In this document: positions 10,909 through 22,943 of the stretch, in pieces | Layout of the letters: the number at the start of each line of letters is the position of its first letter | How positions within the stretch are numbered: the stretch's first letter is position 1 | From: Turnera subulata | Taxonomy: Eukaryota; Streptophyta; Magnoliopsida; Malpighiales; Passifloraceae | Length of the DNA: 64,000 nt | NCBI GenBank assembly: GCA_028386065.3 | Contig: JAKUCV010001549.1 | Coordinates: 110,517 to 174,516, forward strand | Reading direction: 5' to 3' | The notes under the pieces: generated by a model | Database searches by the model: none | Told to the model about the DNA's origin: nothing | Seen by the model: only the letters and a program-made list of their open reading frames with translations | Translations under genes and position numbers: made by a program

Positions 10909-11992
10909 TGCTGATAACACTTGGGAAGCGACCCGGCTAAGTGCAATTGGCTTCCTGGAGGGTTCCTGTCAGTTAGGGGCCATTGTTGACTCAAAGTCAA
11001 CACTTGAAAATAATAACAATTCCTTCCATTTGTCTTTGGCAGACAAAATTGAAGGCATCCATAGTAATAGTGTCCCATAGAAAATGAGTAGCAGAGATCA
11101 AGCACACAAGTCTATGCATCACAGATGGGGGTGTGAAAATCCTTGCTTCTTTTTCTTTTCTATTCTCTTACTAGTAAATAACTCAGGTGGTGTACACGTG
11201 TACTTTCTCTCTTTTCTCCATGCAAGAGATTCCCTAGCATCACTCACTGCTGAAAATGTGTCCCTTCTAATGGAGAAAAATTCACCTGGCAGTGACTAGA
11301 ATGTGTACCCAAAATTCCATGGTCACGTGCATCATAAATTTTCTCCTATGTACACCAAGGCATCGTTTTGGGGATCAATGACTCACCTAGTACTACATGG
11401 CACAGAAAAGTTTAAAAACTCTCATTGAAGTTTTAGCTCTTGTAGAAGGGTGTATGTATAGGAGTGGAGGTAATAGTGTTATACCCTTAAATTTAGGGGC
11501 CGAAAGTGAAAGTAAAGGAGGGTTGGTCACAAGTACGAAACCAAAATATATTTTTTAGACAAAAAGAATATGTAGGAGCATTGGTCAAACCCAAAAAAGG
11601 AGAAAAAAAAAAACATTAGGGTATGGGGGAGATTTTGTGTTCCATATATGCAAGAATCTTTGAATAAATCAGATGGGTCGCCCATAAGCCCCCAAGGTTT
11701 TGATTCATTGATGGAATCCCATAAATGTACATATAGGAATATAATAAGGTGGTCTCAATTCTTTTAATCCATTTTCTTCGCCTATATACTTGGTCAAAAA
11801 TGGTATATAAGAAGATACGGCTACACTTTTCGTGTATTTCTTTTTTAAGTATAATAAGCAACTTGTTTTACACCTTTAAAGTAGATCTAGTTTATTTAGT
11901 GAAATTTTGTTTTTAGATGATCCAGACTTACTAACTACACTATCCCTACCAAGCAAAATATGTAATCCCACAATATCTACTATAATTGCTAT

Positions 11993-12062
11993 TTAAGCAA
12001 AACATGAGCATATATATATGTTGCTTAAGCAAAACATGAACATATATATATATATGTTGCTT
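11993..12062. repeat. Short tandem repeat with palindromic ends
   Basis: The word TTAAGCAAAACATGA(G/A)C followed by a TA run and ATGTTGC occurs twice in a row. TTAAGCAA at one end is the inverse of TTGCTTAA at the other, so each copy can fold into a hairpin with an AT loop. It lies about 700 bp upstream of the WAT1 start codon. Confidence 0.6.
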
Positions 12063-12542
12063 AATTTCAGTTCATTTTTGCATTGCACGACTCTACATGT
12101 ACAGCCCATTGATCTTACCCTGTTTTTTTTCATGGTCAACATGTCATGAAACTTGAAGTTTAAGCTGCATGATAATAGAAGAAATTAAGAAACTTGTAAA
12201 TTAATAATTTGATTCAAAAAGGACGGAAGTAAGACTTTTCCTTCCTCATGGGTCCCCATCAAGAAAGAGACCGCAGAAAATAAAAACAAAAGGGGTCAAT
12301 TGGGGAGAATGACAAGTTGACAATGTGTATCTTCACTGGAAATTTCCATGTATTAAATTATTTTATAAAAGTCTGTCCTGTTCCACTTCTGTTGATTATT
12401 ATGTTTTTTTCTTATAATTATAATATTCATCAGTTTAGCTATTTCCTTTTTTGGCTTTTTCTTTGGTCAAAACCATGGTCATACAAAGCCTAATATTTCA
12501 GTTGCGCCACCCAATGCATGTATAGTTTCCCACCACCACCTC

Positions 12543-12548
12543 TATAAA
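12543..12548 (+). promoter_or_regulatory. Putative TATA box of the WAT1-related gene
   Basis: TATAAA lies 199 bp upstream of the start codon. Transcription from about 12575 would give a leader of roughly 165 bases, a normal size for plants. No upstream ATG in strong context was noted close to the gene start. Confidence 0.55.
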
Positions 12549-12741
12549 TTCATGCTCTCCATTTCTTGCTCCTCATAGCATCCTTCCTCTCTCTTTAAGA
12601 CTCCAAGTGTGTAGTTGCATTTCAATTTCACTCTCTTGTAAAACACAATATATTTTAGTAGCTAGGCCTAGTAAGTTCCTAGCTCTACTAAAACAACTTC
12701 TTATAGATTGCCAAGGTGGTGGTAAATAGCATCAAGAAAGG

Positions 12742-14619
12742 ATGGCAGTGTTTGATTTCTTCCCATTCTTGGCTATGGTTGTTGTACAAGTTGGATATGC
12801 AGGCATGAACACTACAACAAAGCTGGCAATGGATTATGCCAACATGAAACCTCTAGTTCTCGTTGCTTACAGGCAAATATTTGCCACCATTGCCTTGTTA
12901 CCATTTGCTTACTACCTTGAAAGGTAACTGGCTAGTCCCCATCTTATCATTGATCTTTGAATATTATAGTATGTTGTGCTCTTCCATGCATCAAAATTGG
13001 TGCTTAATATTTCCTCTGCAATTATGCAGGAAAACTAGACCCAAGATTACCCTGCCTTTGCTGTTCCAGATTTTCCTATGCTCCCTTACAGGGTAAGTAA
13101 TGATCAATGAACATGGTTTTTAAGTCATGATCAACACTGTATTATTACAAAAAAAAAAAAAGCATACTCTAAACACCCGATTTATTTCGAATCGAGCAGG
13201 ATCGTGGGAAACCAGGTTCTTTTCAATGTTGGGATGGAGCATTCTTCCCTCACCATTTCAACTGCACTGACCAATATCCTCCCTGCTGTCACTTTTCTTC
13301 TTGCAGCCATTTTCAGGTAGCTAAGAGTTCCTCCTCTTGTCTACTAAGCTTATAACAAGTTAATTTTCTGATTGCGGCTTTAATCATTCTTTATTATAAT
13401 TATTGCAGGCAAGAAAAGGTGGGTATAAAGAGGTTATCAGGCCAAGCTAAGGTGTTGGGGACAGTATTATGTGTGGGAGGAGCCATGTTCCTTACATTCT
13501 ACAAAGGACCTATTGTCAACATAGGCGAATCCAAGATTAACTGGAAATATGCAAATGATTCCACTGGAGACGGCAAGGACAGCTCGAATTCCGTCTTTGG
13601 CTCACTAATTGTCATTGCTAGCACCTTCTCCTGGGCAGTATGGTACATAATCCAGGTAAAAAAAAAACTAGTCTCTCTAAGACTAGTTATAATAGGATTG
13701 CACGTGACATATATATGTTTAGTTAGTAATTATTGTATTTCTTTGAAAAATTTTCAGGTCAGGGTGAGCGAGAAGTTTCCAGCTCCATATACCAGCACAT
13801 TACTGATGTGCTTCATGGGAAGCATTCAGTGTGTGGTCATTGGTGCTGGTGTAAACCACAGAGCTTCTGATTGGGCCTTAAACTCTGGTTTAAGACTTGT
13901 TGCAACCATTTACGCGGTATGTTAACTATTAAAATATAGCATATATAGATAAGTAAGAATCAAAACTTTCATGGTCACCAGTTGACTTGCTTCTTGCAGT
14001 AAAATGTATAGTATCATTATTATTATTATTATTATTATTATTTACTAATGGACCAAAGTGATACAAAAACCAATTGCAGGGAGTTGTTTGTTCTGCACTG
14101 GCATTTTCACTCACTTCATGGACTATCCAGAGGAAAGGAGCCCTCTATGTATCAGTCTTCAGCCCCTTGTTGCTCATTTTGGTGGCTATTCTTGGCTGGG
14201 CTCTACTTCATGAGAAGATATATGTTGGAACGTAAGCATGCATACCATGTAGCTTAATGATAATTGCCAATATATACTTTCATTAAATTTTGATATAAGC
14301 TTACTATATATATGTTGGCTGATCCAGTGTTGTAGGGTCTGTCCTGATTATTGCTGGGCTCTATGTTGTTCTTTGGGGTAAAGATAGGGAGACCAAAGTC
14401 ACTGCTCAAGAGACAGACACGAAAATATTACCAGAAGAAAAGGTAAAGAATGGTGGTGACCTTGAATCACAATTACCTGCAGAGTCAAGTGGTGATGAGA
14501 GTACCCAGCAAGATATTGGTGAAGGGGTGGAAGGGAAGAAGAAAAATGGGGATAATGATGATGTTGAATCACAGTTGCCACCAAGTTCAATTGGCAATAA
14601 TCATGCCGCAAACAATTAG
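12742..14619 (+). CDS. WAT1-related protein (nodulin MtN21 / EamA-type membrane transporter)
   Basis: Seven exons join in frame: 12742-12923, 13030-13092, 13200-13316, 13409-13655, 13758-13916, 14080-14231 and 14328-14619. They give 403 codons plus TAG. All introns have GT..AG borders. The family (WAT1/UMAMIT, drug/metabolite transporter superfamily) forms ten-helix membrane proteins that move amino acids, auxin or related solutes across the plasma or vacuolar membrane. Family signs: [28 protein letters not shown] first EamA domain (residues about 10-145), the [11 protein letters not shown] and [13 protein letters not shown] blocks near 125-155, and a second EamA domain (about 185-325) containing [13 protein letters not shown] and LHEKIYVGT. 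Length and seven-exon layout fit the family. The hydrophilic C-terminal tail (about 330-403) contains a duplicated ESQLP motif. The exact substrate cannot be told from sequence. No defect is seen. Confidence 0.93.
14014..14043. repeat. (ATT)n microsatellite in intron 5 of the WAT1 gene
   Basis: About ten uninterrupted ATT units lie 36 bp before the acceptor of exon 6. Length variation here would be expected between individuals. It should not affect the protein unless it disturbs the branch point. Confidence 0.85.
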
Positions 14620-16127
14620 AAACAGATAGCAGAGAAACAGATTTAACATATTCAATCATGGTAGCTCAACTTGAGTTGAAAAAACATTTTTTTGATGATT
14701 TTTTTTCTGGAGCAAGATCAAGTCAAGTCAACCCAAGAATGGAAATTAAAAAATTTCCAACTAGTAATCTATATCCCTCTCTTGTAGCAAAATTGAGAGG
14801 TGTCTGGTGAAACTGACCAGAGATTGATTAGGATTTGATGAGCTGTAGTACTTTTGCTTTATTTCTGCTTCGAGTTGTATCATAAATGACGGATGAGATC
14901 ATCCTATTGTAAGAAAATTTTCTATTTTAATTACTTTGAGATCATTTTTTAACATAATATTCAATTTGAACCCGATCCAATGTCTAATTCCACCAAGAAT
15001 ATGGACGCAAGCTATCTCCTGCCATGTTCCTGCTAAGTATGACTTTGCCAACAAAATCTTGGCATGCAAGGAGCTAAAACGTTTGTTGACTTCTTTTGCT
15101 AGTTCTAGACCAATCTTGCTATTTCTTTGTAACAAAGCAAAACAAAAAAGAATAAAAGAAACATGATGACTAATGCCATGTTGATCAACATGTACTAATA
15201 AAAAAGTTAACTCTGTTTCAATAATGTGTGGCATTTGTTCTAAGAGGAGATATTTTTGCTTTCAGTAAGAGGATGAATCCTAAACTTAACTCTCATTCAA
15301 GAACATGAAATTTTTTTCAAACGTCTGGCTGCTAATATTGACCTGCTATTCTGAACAAGAATGTGTTGATTGTTGAAGTCTACAATTTTTTTCAGATGGC
15401 GCCAGCAGGATGCACATTCCACTGTCCCCACATACACTTCTCAATCAAGAAAGTGTCAAAAGCATGCACTTTCATGCATTTGTTCATATTGTTGAGTACT
15501 AACAGACACTAATGATTCATACAGTGCCTGTGATCACTAAATTTGCATGACCCTTGTCTGCTGAAATTCAAATTAGGATTTCTGAAATTAATCTCTTCTG
15601 GAAAGCTATCTCTGTCAGGTTTACTTCATGATTTTACTAAACAAAACTTGAATTTTTTTCTACTGACCCTTTTGAAAATTCTGTAGTAAAACCTTGAAAT
15701 TCTAGATACTAAGTAACGTTTTTTTAGTAAAAAGAAATCATTGATGTCAGACTAAGAATATATGCTAATGACTCCTAATGACTAATCCCCCAAAGGAAAA
15801 AAAAAAGATGGCGCGGAAAAGAAGAGAAAAGAAAAGCAGTTTTAGCTCTAGTTCCATAGCTTGTTAATGGACTTCAATGCCGGTCAATAATATGGGTCCA
15901 AGGACAGGCAAATGGACACTACACTAGACACACGGATTATATACACTACACTTGGCAAATGGATAATGATTTCTTCACTCGTCATCCACTACTTTTTATA
16001 TTTTCAAAGATATCATGGAAAAGATGACAACGGGGAAGAACAAAGTACTAAAAAATCATCTGCAGTCACTCGCCGCCATTTGAGAAGATATTACAGACGT
16101 TTATCATAGGAGATGTTGATGACTAAA
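14620..16127. other. Spacer downstream of the WAT1 gene
   Basis: It includes the 3' UTR of the transporter gene, probably ending before about 14900. No coding frame of note, RNA gene or clear repeat is seen in the remainder. Confidence 0.5.
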
Positions 16128-16137
16128 TGCAGAAAAT

Positions 16138-16508
16138 GGGTCAATCTTTTGATTTTGTGTTTATAGATTTGAACATTTTTCATCTTTAAGTTACAAAATG
16201 GATATTTTTCATGTTTGTGTTTATTTTTTGGAACATTTTTCATTTTTGTCCGATTTTTCAAAAAAAAAAATGTTGGCCTGTCAATTAAAAAAAATGACAC
16301 ATCAACTATGTGAGCCCACATTAAACTAAAAACATCCAACCCGACCCGTTTCCTAATTTATCAATTACTAGAATACCCCAAAAAAATAACCCAATCCTAG
16401 AAAAAGAAAAAAAAAACAACACACCTATAACCAGCCAAGACGTCACCGTGTTGGCCACACCCATCCCCCACACCTTCATCTTCTTCCTTCCTCTCCCTGG
16501 GTTGAACC
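16138..16508 (+). repeat. Left terminal inverted repeat of the Pack-MULE
   Basis: It matches the inverse of 17161-17530 over its whole length, with scattered substitutions and small indels (roughly 80 percent by eye). Shared blocks include TGTCAATTAAAAAAAA, GTTAAACTAAAAACA-type words and AACCAGCCAAGACGTC near its inner end. Confidence 0.85.
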
Positions 16509-16538
16509 ATGATGATTTTTTTTTTCTTAACCTTTCAA

Positions 16539-17047
16539 TTAATTAATTTGACCATAATCAAAAACAAATACTTCCTTCTCTAACCGACCATTTTTATCCA
16601 CCACCTCCTTGATTTCGTCGAGCACCGCCCACACGTCCACAACCTTACCGAAAATTGGGTAGTTCCCTTTCAGCCAATGGGTATGGACGAAGGTGATAAA
16701 GAATTGAGATGAATGCACGCCATCGACGTAGCCCATGGCGAGGTAGTCGCAGGCGTTGAAATCATTGAGCTTCTCGCTGTCAAATTCCTCGCCATAGATC
16801 GACTCTCCACAGCTCCCGTCGTCCTCTACGATGTCGCCGCCGCAGCGGTAGAACTTGGGCTTCACCAGGAAGAATTTGGACCCCATGAAGTCCGATGCTC
16901 GCTCATCCCTGGGCCTTTCTCGTTGGTGCACAGTGCGAGGAAGTTCTCGGCGGTCTTGGGGAACAAGTCTGCGTCCAACTCCATCGTTATCCGGCCAGTC
17001 ACCTTACTATCAATCGTGATGTCAAAGTAGACTGTAAGTTTTGCCAT
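16539..17047 (-). pseudogene. Cyclophilin (peptidyl-prolyl isomerase) fragment inside the Pack-MULE
   Basis: On the minus strand an ATG at 17047 opens a typical cyclophilin N-terminus: a [19 protein letters not shown] strand pair, then [16 protein letters not shown]. The frame shifts within 16862-16931. The body continues in another frame to a TAA at 16541 with GGDI, GESIYGEEF, SQFFIT and HWLKGNYPIFGKV blocks and ends YGQIN. Cyclophilins isomerise X-Pro bonds. Here the catalytic Arg of the usual FHR motif is replaced (FFL) and several conserved loops are changed, while the Trp of the cyclosporin site (HWL) remains. There is no intron. The frameshift and lost catalytic residue argue for a captured, non-functional fragment, although transcription from the inverted repeat is possible. 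Confidence 0.8.
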
Positions 17048-17160
17048 CGATCTTGCTTATGGATTTTGTGTGGACTCAGTATTGTTGCTTTAATGAAGTG
17101 TTGGCTATTGAATGGGTTGGAGAGGTGGTGGTGGTGTCTGGTTCGGTGAGGGTGTTAGTG

Positions 17161-17530
17161 ATTCACCTCAGGGAGAGAAAGAAAGAAGATGAAGGTGTGG
17201 GGGATGGGTGTGGCCAACACGACGACGTCTTGGCTGGTTATGGGTTTATTTTTTTTTTGTTTTCTTTTTCCAGGTGAGAGTGTTCTAGTAATTGACAAAT
17301 TGGGAAATGGGTAAAAATCCGTGGGCGAAAATGGGTTGGGCGGTGTAATTTGGATTGGGTGTTTTTAGTTTAACGTGAGCCCACGTAGCTAATGTGTCTT
17401 TTTTTTAATTGACAGGTCAGCATTTTCTTTTCGAAAAATCAAAAAAAAATGAAACATGTCCCGAAAAATAAACACAAGGATGAAAAATGTTCAAATCGAT
17501 AAATATAAGGATAAAAAATATGATTGACCC
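17161..17530 (-). repeat. Right terminal inverted repeat of the Pack-MULE
   Basis: It is the inverse of 16138-16508. It ends GATTGACCC and is followed at once by the TSD copy TGCAGAAAAT (17531-17540). Confidence 0.85.
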
Positions 17531-17540
17531 TGCAGAAAAT

Positions 17541-18364
17541 TTAATTTTACACTAAGTACTTCTTCCGTTTTGTAAATTAAGAATATAGAGAATTTTTATA
17601 AAGATTATAAAAAACAAAAATAAAATAAAAAATACCATAGAGAATAGAGTGATTATTGACTAAATCATTCCTTTATGAGAATTTTATTCAATAATAATTT
17701 TTTCTATCACTTTATTATTTAATCATGAGGATATAGTAAAAAAAAATAATTTTTATCCTAAGATTAACTCTCAAACTATACGTACTTAATTTGGGACAAA
17801 AAAAATTCATTTACTCATTTACATTGTCTTTTTTTTTTTTCTATGGGAGGAATTATTATAATTAATGCTTTCAATTCATGGATCAAACATTGCCAGTCTC
17901 AAAAGTCACATTTCCTTTGAATAGTTAATTATGTACTGCTAATGTTGTCATCGTGAATAGCGTTTCCTGTGAAAATTATGTGGTCAGAGCAGTCCAATAA
18001 TTAATTAAAGGAATGACTTTGACAAGAAAATTGGCAATTACGTCAGAGAGGAACCCGGTAGAATTTTTATTTTTTTAAAAAAAATTGAAAATTTTATTAT
18101 GCATTGCCTTTCTTTTAAATATGACTTGCAAGTTCTGGACCAAGCTATGTCTTTGTCACAAGACCAGATGACGAATTCTACATTAGTAGACAATTTCTTT
18201 TTTCGGTTGGTTACATGATCACGAATGTTAATTAAAAAATTAATTAAATAACTTCCCCTATCAACAAATCTGGGGCAGTTATTCTCTCTTGTATGCCTTC
18301 TCCAGTACTGACCAGATTTTGTGGACAAGACAATTTCAATGGCTCCTAAGAGATTTACGGGATT
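17541..18364. other. AT-rich spacer left of the nested retrotransposon cluster
   Basis: No gene is supported. A Stowaway-like MITE remnant occupies part of it (about 17557-17810). The segment 18365-18369 (ATAAA) is the left TSD copy of the large chromovirus. Confidence 0.45.
17557..17810. mobile_element. Stowaway-like MITE remnant
   Basis: The left edge TACTTCTTCCGTTTTGTAAA and right edge TACTTAATTTGGGACAAA resemble the TA-flanked CTCCCTCCGTCCC-type ends of plant Tc1/mariner MITEs. The interior is about 250 bp, AT-rich and non-coding. Both ends have drifted, so boundaries are approximate. Confidence 0.4.
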
Positions 18365-18369
18365 ATAAA

Positions 18370-21119
18370 TGTAACAGCCCGGGTAAAAATTTGCATTTTT
18401 ACCGGAATTGTAAAAGGTTTTATACAGTGATTTACCTATAAATTTAATTTTGGGTAATTAATTCAAGGTACATCGAGCATCTGATTTGGAAACCGAGCCT
18501 TGCCCCATGTCCGAGAATTTTTTGCGGATTTTACGGACTCAAGTTGGTATTTTTCGGGTCCAGGTATCTTCAGAAAAGTTGGGTTTTTCCTCGAAAGAAC
18601 GGACCAGAAATAAAGGTAAGGGAGTATGATAGTTATTTTCTGGTCCGGACAAAACACGCTACATTATGCAGACAGATCTGCATAATTGAGGCGGCTCAAT
18701 TATGCAGGCGGCGCCTGCCTTTCTCCTGTGCCACCCACCCCATGCACGCCTATAAAACCGTGGTTTTTCTGCATGCTTTACACACACCACCATCATCTTT
18801 TCTTCTTTCTTCCCCTGCAAACCGCAAAACCCAGTTCCATCTTCGTTTTTATTTCTGCAAAACCCAGTGCAAAACTCAACCCAAACCTAAAGGAAAAGAA
18901 AAAAAAAAGCACACACACACACCCCCCCAGTAAATGTTGTCGTTTTAGCAACAACCCCCCATCCCTCTTATCTTTTCTTCTTCTTCCTTTCTTCTTCCCC
19001 GTGAACCACCACACCACTGAGACCACCACCACAGCACCGCCACCATTCCTCCTCTCCTTTTCCTTCCTCTCTCCTTCTCCTCTTCCTCCTGTCGCGTCGC
19101 AGCCACAGCCGCCACCGAACCCAGCCGCGCCGACGTCCAAGACAAGACGACTTGACACGCGAGTTCGCCCCGCTGCCGACACACCTCCGTCCCTGTGTAG
19201 CCCGACGACGGCTTTTCCTTGCGCCTTTGTCCCTGTGCCGCCGTCTCGTCTCACCCGTTCACGCTGCCACGTTGCCACCGCGGTTGCAAGGTGAGCAGAC
19301 CCGTCGCGGGTTGAAGACGACCCAGATAGGGGTCTCTGGGTCGGGTTCTAGGGCTGCGCGGGCACTCGGCCAAGCTTGGCTTGGGCCTGTTGCTTTGCTG
19401 TTGGGCCTTGCCTTGGCCTAGGCTTAACCCTTGGGCTTGGACGTGGGATTGGCTTTTTGGCCCAGTCTGGTTTTAAAAAAAAAGAAAATAATAATAATAA
19501 TAATAATAATAATGAAATAATAAAATATAAATGGTAATATATATAATTATATTTCTGAAAAATATATACATACACATATATGTTTCTGAAAAATATATAC
19601 ATACGCATATATGTTTATATTTCCTGAAATATTATTTCACATATTATTTTGGAAAATCAAAGTAATTATAATAAGATTATAGTAAATAATATTTTGGAAA
19701 AGGATATAGTATATATGTTATCATTTTCTGGAAAAATTATTTTTTTTAAAAAAAGAATATATACTATATAATTATTTTGGTGAAAATGTTTTTGGAAAGG
19801 GTATTATCAAATTGTTATACCGGAATAATATCCATGTATAAGTACGGTGTATTATTTTCGAAACATGGATATAAAATGGTGAATGATGATGATAATGGAA
19901 TATAACCCGAGGCCGTAACCGGGTTGACATAGTGTTTTATTTTACGGCTTATAATATTAGACTGTCATTTGTTGTGCATCTTAGGTATGCATATTATTTG
20001 TTATATAGGAGCTGATAACGAGCAGTTTCTCGAGGAGCCAGAGTTAGCACATCTTGAGGATTTTCAAGGTTAAGTTACCCGGCTAAGATGAGGATGGATA
20101 ACCATTGATATGTTGCCTATAATACTCCTATTGGATGTGTTTTGTTGTTTGACTGAACCGTTCTGTGCTGTTAAATTATTGATTATATTTTCAATGGATA
20201 TTTGGTGATATGGAATTGTTGATGGTTTGAATCATGTGATTGAACTCAGTGATTTCTTTACAAGTCATGGATGTTAGCACAGGTTTGGTCTGTTAACTGT
20301 GGTCTAAGTTGAATAACTTGAGAAATTGGATAATTGGAATTGTGATGATGACTTAAGTGTCACGTGGAAAGTAGTGGTACGACCGGATGGTTAGAAACTG
20401 CTTTGTGGTGGCCATGATCGGGTTACTTGTGATAAGGATGTCTATCCTTAGTATTTGGAATTTATCCCGGTTTGATTTTTGCGATGTCTATCTCGGGTTC
20501 TGTTTTGATCTGGAACCCGGAATATGTTAATAACCTGATACAACCGTAGCTTACCCAGTGATGGGGCCCGGATACTAAAATTGGAAAAAGTTGAGATGTC
20601 TTTTAGCCTTGGCCCAATCTTGATTCGGTTTATTCTTCTGTTCTTGCCTGTGAATTTTCATATGTGGTATTATGGTTGTTTGCATATTACTGTTTATCCA
20701 TGATTGTACATTATTGTACCAGTGAGCGTTTCGGACTCACCCCTCGCCTACATGGTTCAACACCTAGGATGAGTTGCTCGTAGTACAGGTACGATGTACG
20801 ACCGGATGCTGCATTCTTCTCCACCAGACCCCGGATCCATTCCCAGCTGCATTTGTGCATAAGTCTTCTGCTGCTGCATATGTCATATGTTTTTGAGGCT
20901 GCTTGTCACTCTGCCTCTGTTGCTGTCTTATATATTTTTTGGTGCTGCTGTTGAGCTTTGGGATGTGTTGCCATAATAATGGTCCCCGAGATCGGGTGAT
21001 AGATGTTGTATTTGGATTGCTGTTATACTGTATTATACATATGTATTGTCTGCTGCTGTAATAAAAAAAGTTCCGACACATGTTTACTGTGCTTGGTAAA
21101 TACGGGTCGGGGCGTTTCA
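18370..21119 (+). repeat. 5' LTR of the chromovirus (2750 bp)
   Basis: It begins TGTAACAGCCCGGGTAAAAA and ends GGTCGGGGCGTTTCA. It aligns to the three pieces of the 3' LTR (33400-35488, about 39960-40412, 48698-48849). It contains a TATA box at 18751-18757, a CT-rich leader-like stretch (about 18780-19110), an (ATA)n run at about 19487-19513 and a long AT-rich block. Long open frames inside the CT-rich stretch on both strands are composition artefacts. Confidence 0.92.
18751..18757 (+). promoter_or_regulatory. TATA box of the chromovirus LTR
   Basis: TATAAAA, preceded by GCACGCC, is conserved at 33780-33786 in the 3' LTR. The CT-rich tract that begins about 30 bp downstream would be the start of the transcript leader. 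Confidence 0.65.
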
Positions 21120-21121
21120 TT

Positions 21122-21134
21122 TTGGTAGCGGAGC
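21122..21134 (+). other. Primer binding site of the chromovirus
   Basis: TTGGTAGCGGAGC lies three bases after the 5' LTR end. It has the same two differences from the standard tRNA-iMet PBS (TGGTATCAGAGC) as the Sirevirus PBS at 1258. Confidence 0.75.
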
Positions 21135-21253
21135 AGGCAATAGGTCACTAGGGTGATGCTGTGACTGCATGATTGTCTATCTGTGCATAGTCTGGTCATA
21201 ACCTTGATATGATATAATATGCATGCATATACATTCTCATATAGGTAAGACGA

Positions 21254-22943
21254 ATGGATCCGGCTGGAGGAAATCAGCACGCTGGAGGTCACCTAGATGA
21301 CGACCAGGTATTGGTAGACCAACCGCAACAAGTTGCGGGCGGTCCGGAACACAACCCGTTGGCTCGTTTGGGAGACACCACGCAGATGTTAAACATGGTA
21401 ACTCGGGTCCTGCAAAGGCAAGATGCTAGAGATGCCCGTCTAGTTGCCATAAAAGCTCGGGAACAGGAGAATAAAGGACCTATCGAGGATCTAGTGTATA
21501 CGAAGCTGGAAAAGCTTGGGGTTGAGATCTTTAACGGTGTTACCACTCCACAGGATGTTGATCAGTGGCTTAGACAGACTAACCGGGTGATGCTGAAACT
21601 CCAGCACAGAGATACACCATTGCTATGTTCAGAGGGGTTGCCATTGACTGGTGGGAGTCTGAATGAGAGATCTGCCGACACCTATCACCATGCCATGGAC
21701 TCAGTTCATGGAGATGTTCAGAAGAAATTTTATATCTGAGGCATACCAGGACCAGCTGAAACGAGAGTTTCTGGGTCTACGATAGAGGCCTGAACAGACA
21801 GTCAATGAGTACAAGATCAAGTTCAGTCGCTTGTCTATCTACGCTAGTGAGTTTGTGCCTACCCCAGAGGCCAGATGCAAACGTTTCTGGGATGGTCTTC
21901 GATCTAGCATCCAGAAAGTTATAGGGTGCAAGGTCTACGAGATGTACCAGGACATGTTATGAAATGCCTTGAGAGCCCAGAATATCTGGCTTGGCAATAA
22001 GATAGAGCAACAAGAGATCCGGAAGAGGCATTCTGCACATAGTTCTGGGGGACATAACAAGAGGTTCCAGATGCCAGCTAACCGGTCAGGGTATAGACAA
22101 AACAGATCCATGCCAGCAAACCAGGGCCGTGGATGGAACAATTACAACAACAACCGAGGTAGTTCTTGGACTCAGTTTGAAGGGACTTCATCCAGAGGCA
22201 CTCACCTTAGATATTCTACGGTAAGGTGTTTCGAGTGTAATGAAGTCGGGCACTACAGGTCTACATATCCCAAGTTGGGAAGATCAGGAGGTATGGTTCC
22301 TACACAGACAGTGCAAGCTTTCGTGGCCAGTGTTCCAAGTTGTTCTAGAGTTGGCCGCGGCCGAGGACGTGGAGTTGTTCCTGCGAGAACCCAATTCGCC
22401 ATGAATCAGACCGCAGCTATGCCAAGGGCATTTGTGATCACCGCTGAGGAGGATCCTGAAAACGCCGATGTTATTGCAGGTACCTTTACAGTCTTTGGTA
22501 GTATTGCATATACTTTGATTGATCCTGGTGCCACGCATTCTTTTATCGCCCAAAATTTTGCAATACAACATAGCTGTACGGAAGAGAGTCTAGCACGTCC
22601 GTTGAGGGTTAGATTACCCACGGGCATAGTAGTTAGGTTAACACATGTGTGCAGAGACGTTTCTCTTTCGTATGATGACGAGGTTTTCCTTGCTCGGTTG
22701 GTTGTGATGAACATGGGGGATCTCGATATAATCCTTGGGATGGATTGGTTGTCGAGGTACAGTGCTATAGTGAACTATCGAACCAAGGAAGTGTTTCTTA
22801 CTTCCAACGATGGGCGACAAGTTTTGTTAACAGGTATTAGGAGAGCTACTACTACTTATAGTATCTCTGCTAAACAAGACTTTAGAATAAAGCCGCAAGG
22901 TTCAGACGCCTTGTTGACTCATGTCAATGGCAAAGAAGTTTAG
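21254..22943 (+). pseudogene. Chromovirus gag and aspartic protease, broken
   Basis: An ATG at 21254 opens a Ty3-gypsy Gag: an acidic N-terminus, then VEIFNGVTTPQDVDQWL. A frameshift near 21655 and stops at about 21740-21785 and 21960 interrupt the capsid part. From 21969 the frame is open to the TAG at 22941-22943. It contains a Gly/Asn/Arg-rich linker, a zinc knuckle whose last Cys is Tyr (CFECNEVGHYRSTY), and a retroviral-type protease with the catalytic LIDPGATHSF block (around 22515-22545) and a downstream DIILGMDWL. The protein would form particles and mature the polyprotein. This copy is non-functional because of the breaks. Confidence 0.85.

Larger units (their letters stand above)
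9896..12542. other. AT-rich spacer upstream of the WAT1 gene
   Basis: No gene can be supported in this interval. Open frames on both strands are short and lack recognisable motifs. It contains a candidate MITE (about 10731-10908) and a small repeat with inverted ends (11993-12062), listed separately. The last few hundred bases are presumably promoter of the transporter gene. Confidence 0.5.
16138..17530. mobile_element. Pack-MULE: Mutator-like element carrying a cyclophilin fragment
   Basis: The element starts GGGTCAATC and ends GATTGACCC. It is flanked by a perfect 10-bp direct repeat, TGCAGAAAAT, at 16128-16137 and 17531-17540. The two ends form inverted repeats of about 370 bp each. Long inverted repeats with an 8-11 bp TSD are diagnostic of Mutator-like transposons. 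There is no transposase; the 650-bp interior instead carries a piece related to a host cyclophilin gene. That is the definition of a Pack-MULE. It would have been mobilised by a MULE transposase elsewhere. Confidence 0.85.

Noticed and set aside
16713..17277. Plus-strand ORFs through the Pack-MULE interior
   Set aside because: They are antisense to the recognisable cyclophilin fragment and show no family motif.
18686..19294. Long ORFs on both strands in the CT-rich part of the chromovirus LTR (and its copy near 33700-34250)
   Set aside because: The frames translate low-complexity CT-rich DNA into Pro/Ser/Phe or Gly/Lys/Glu runs, occur in both strands and differ between the two LTR copies.
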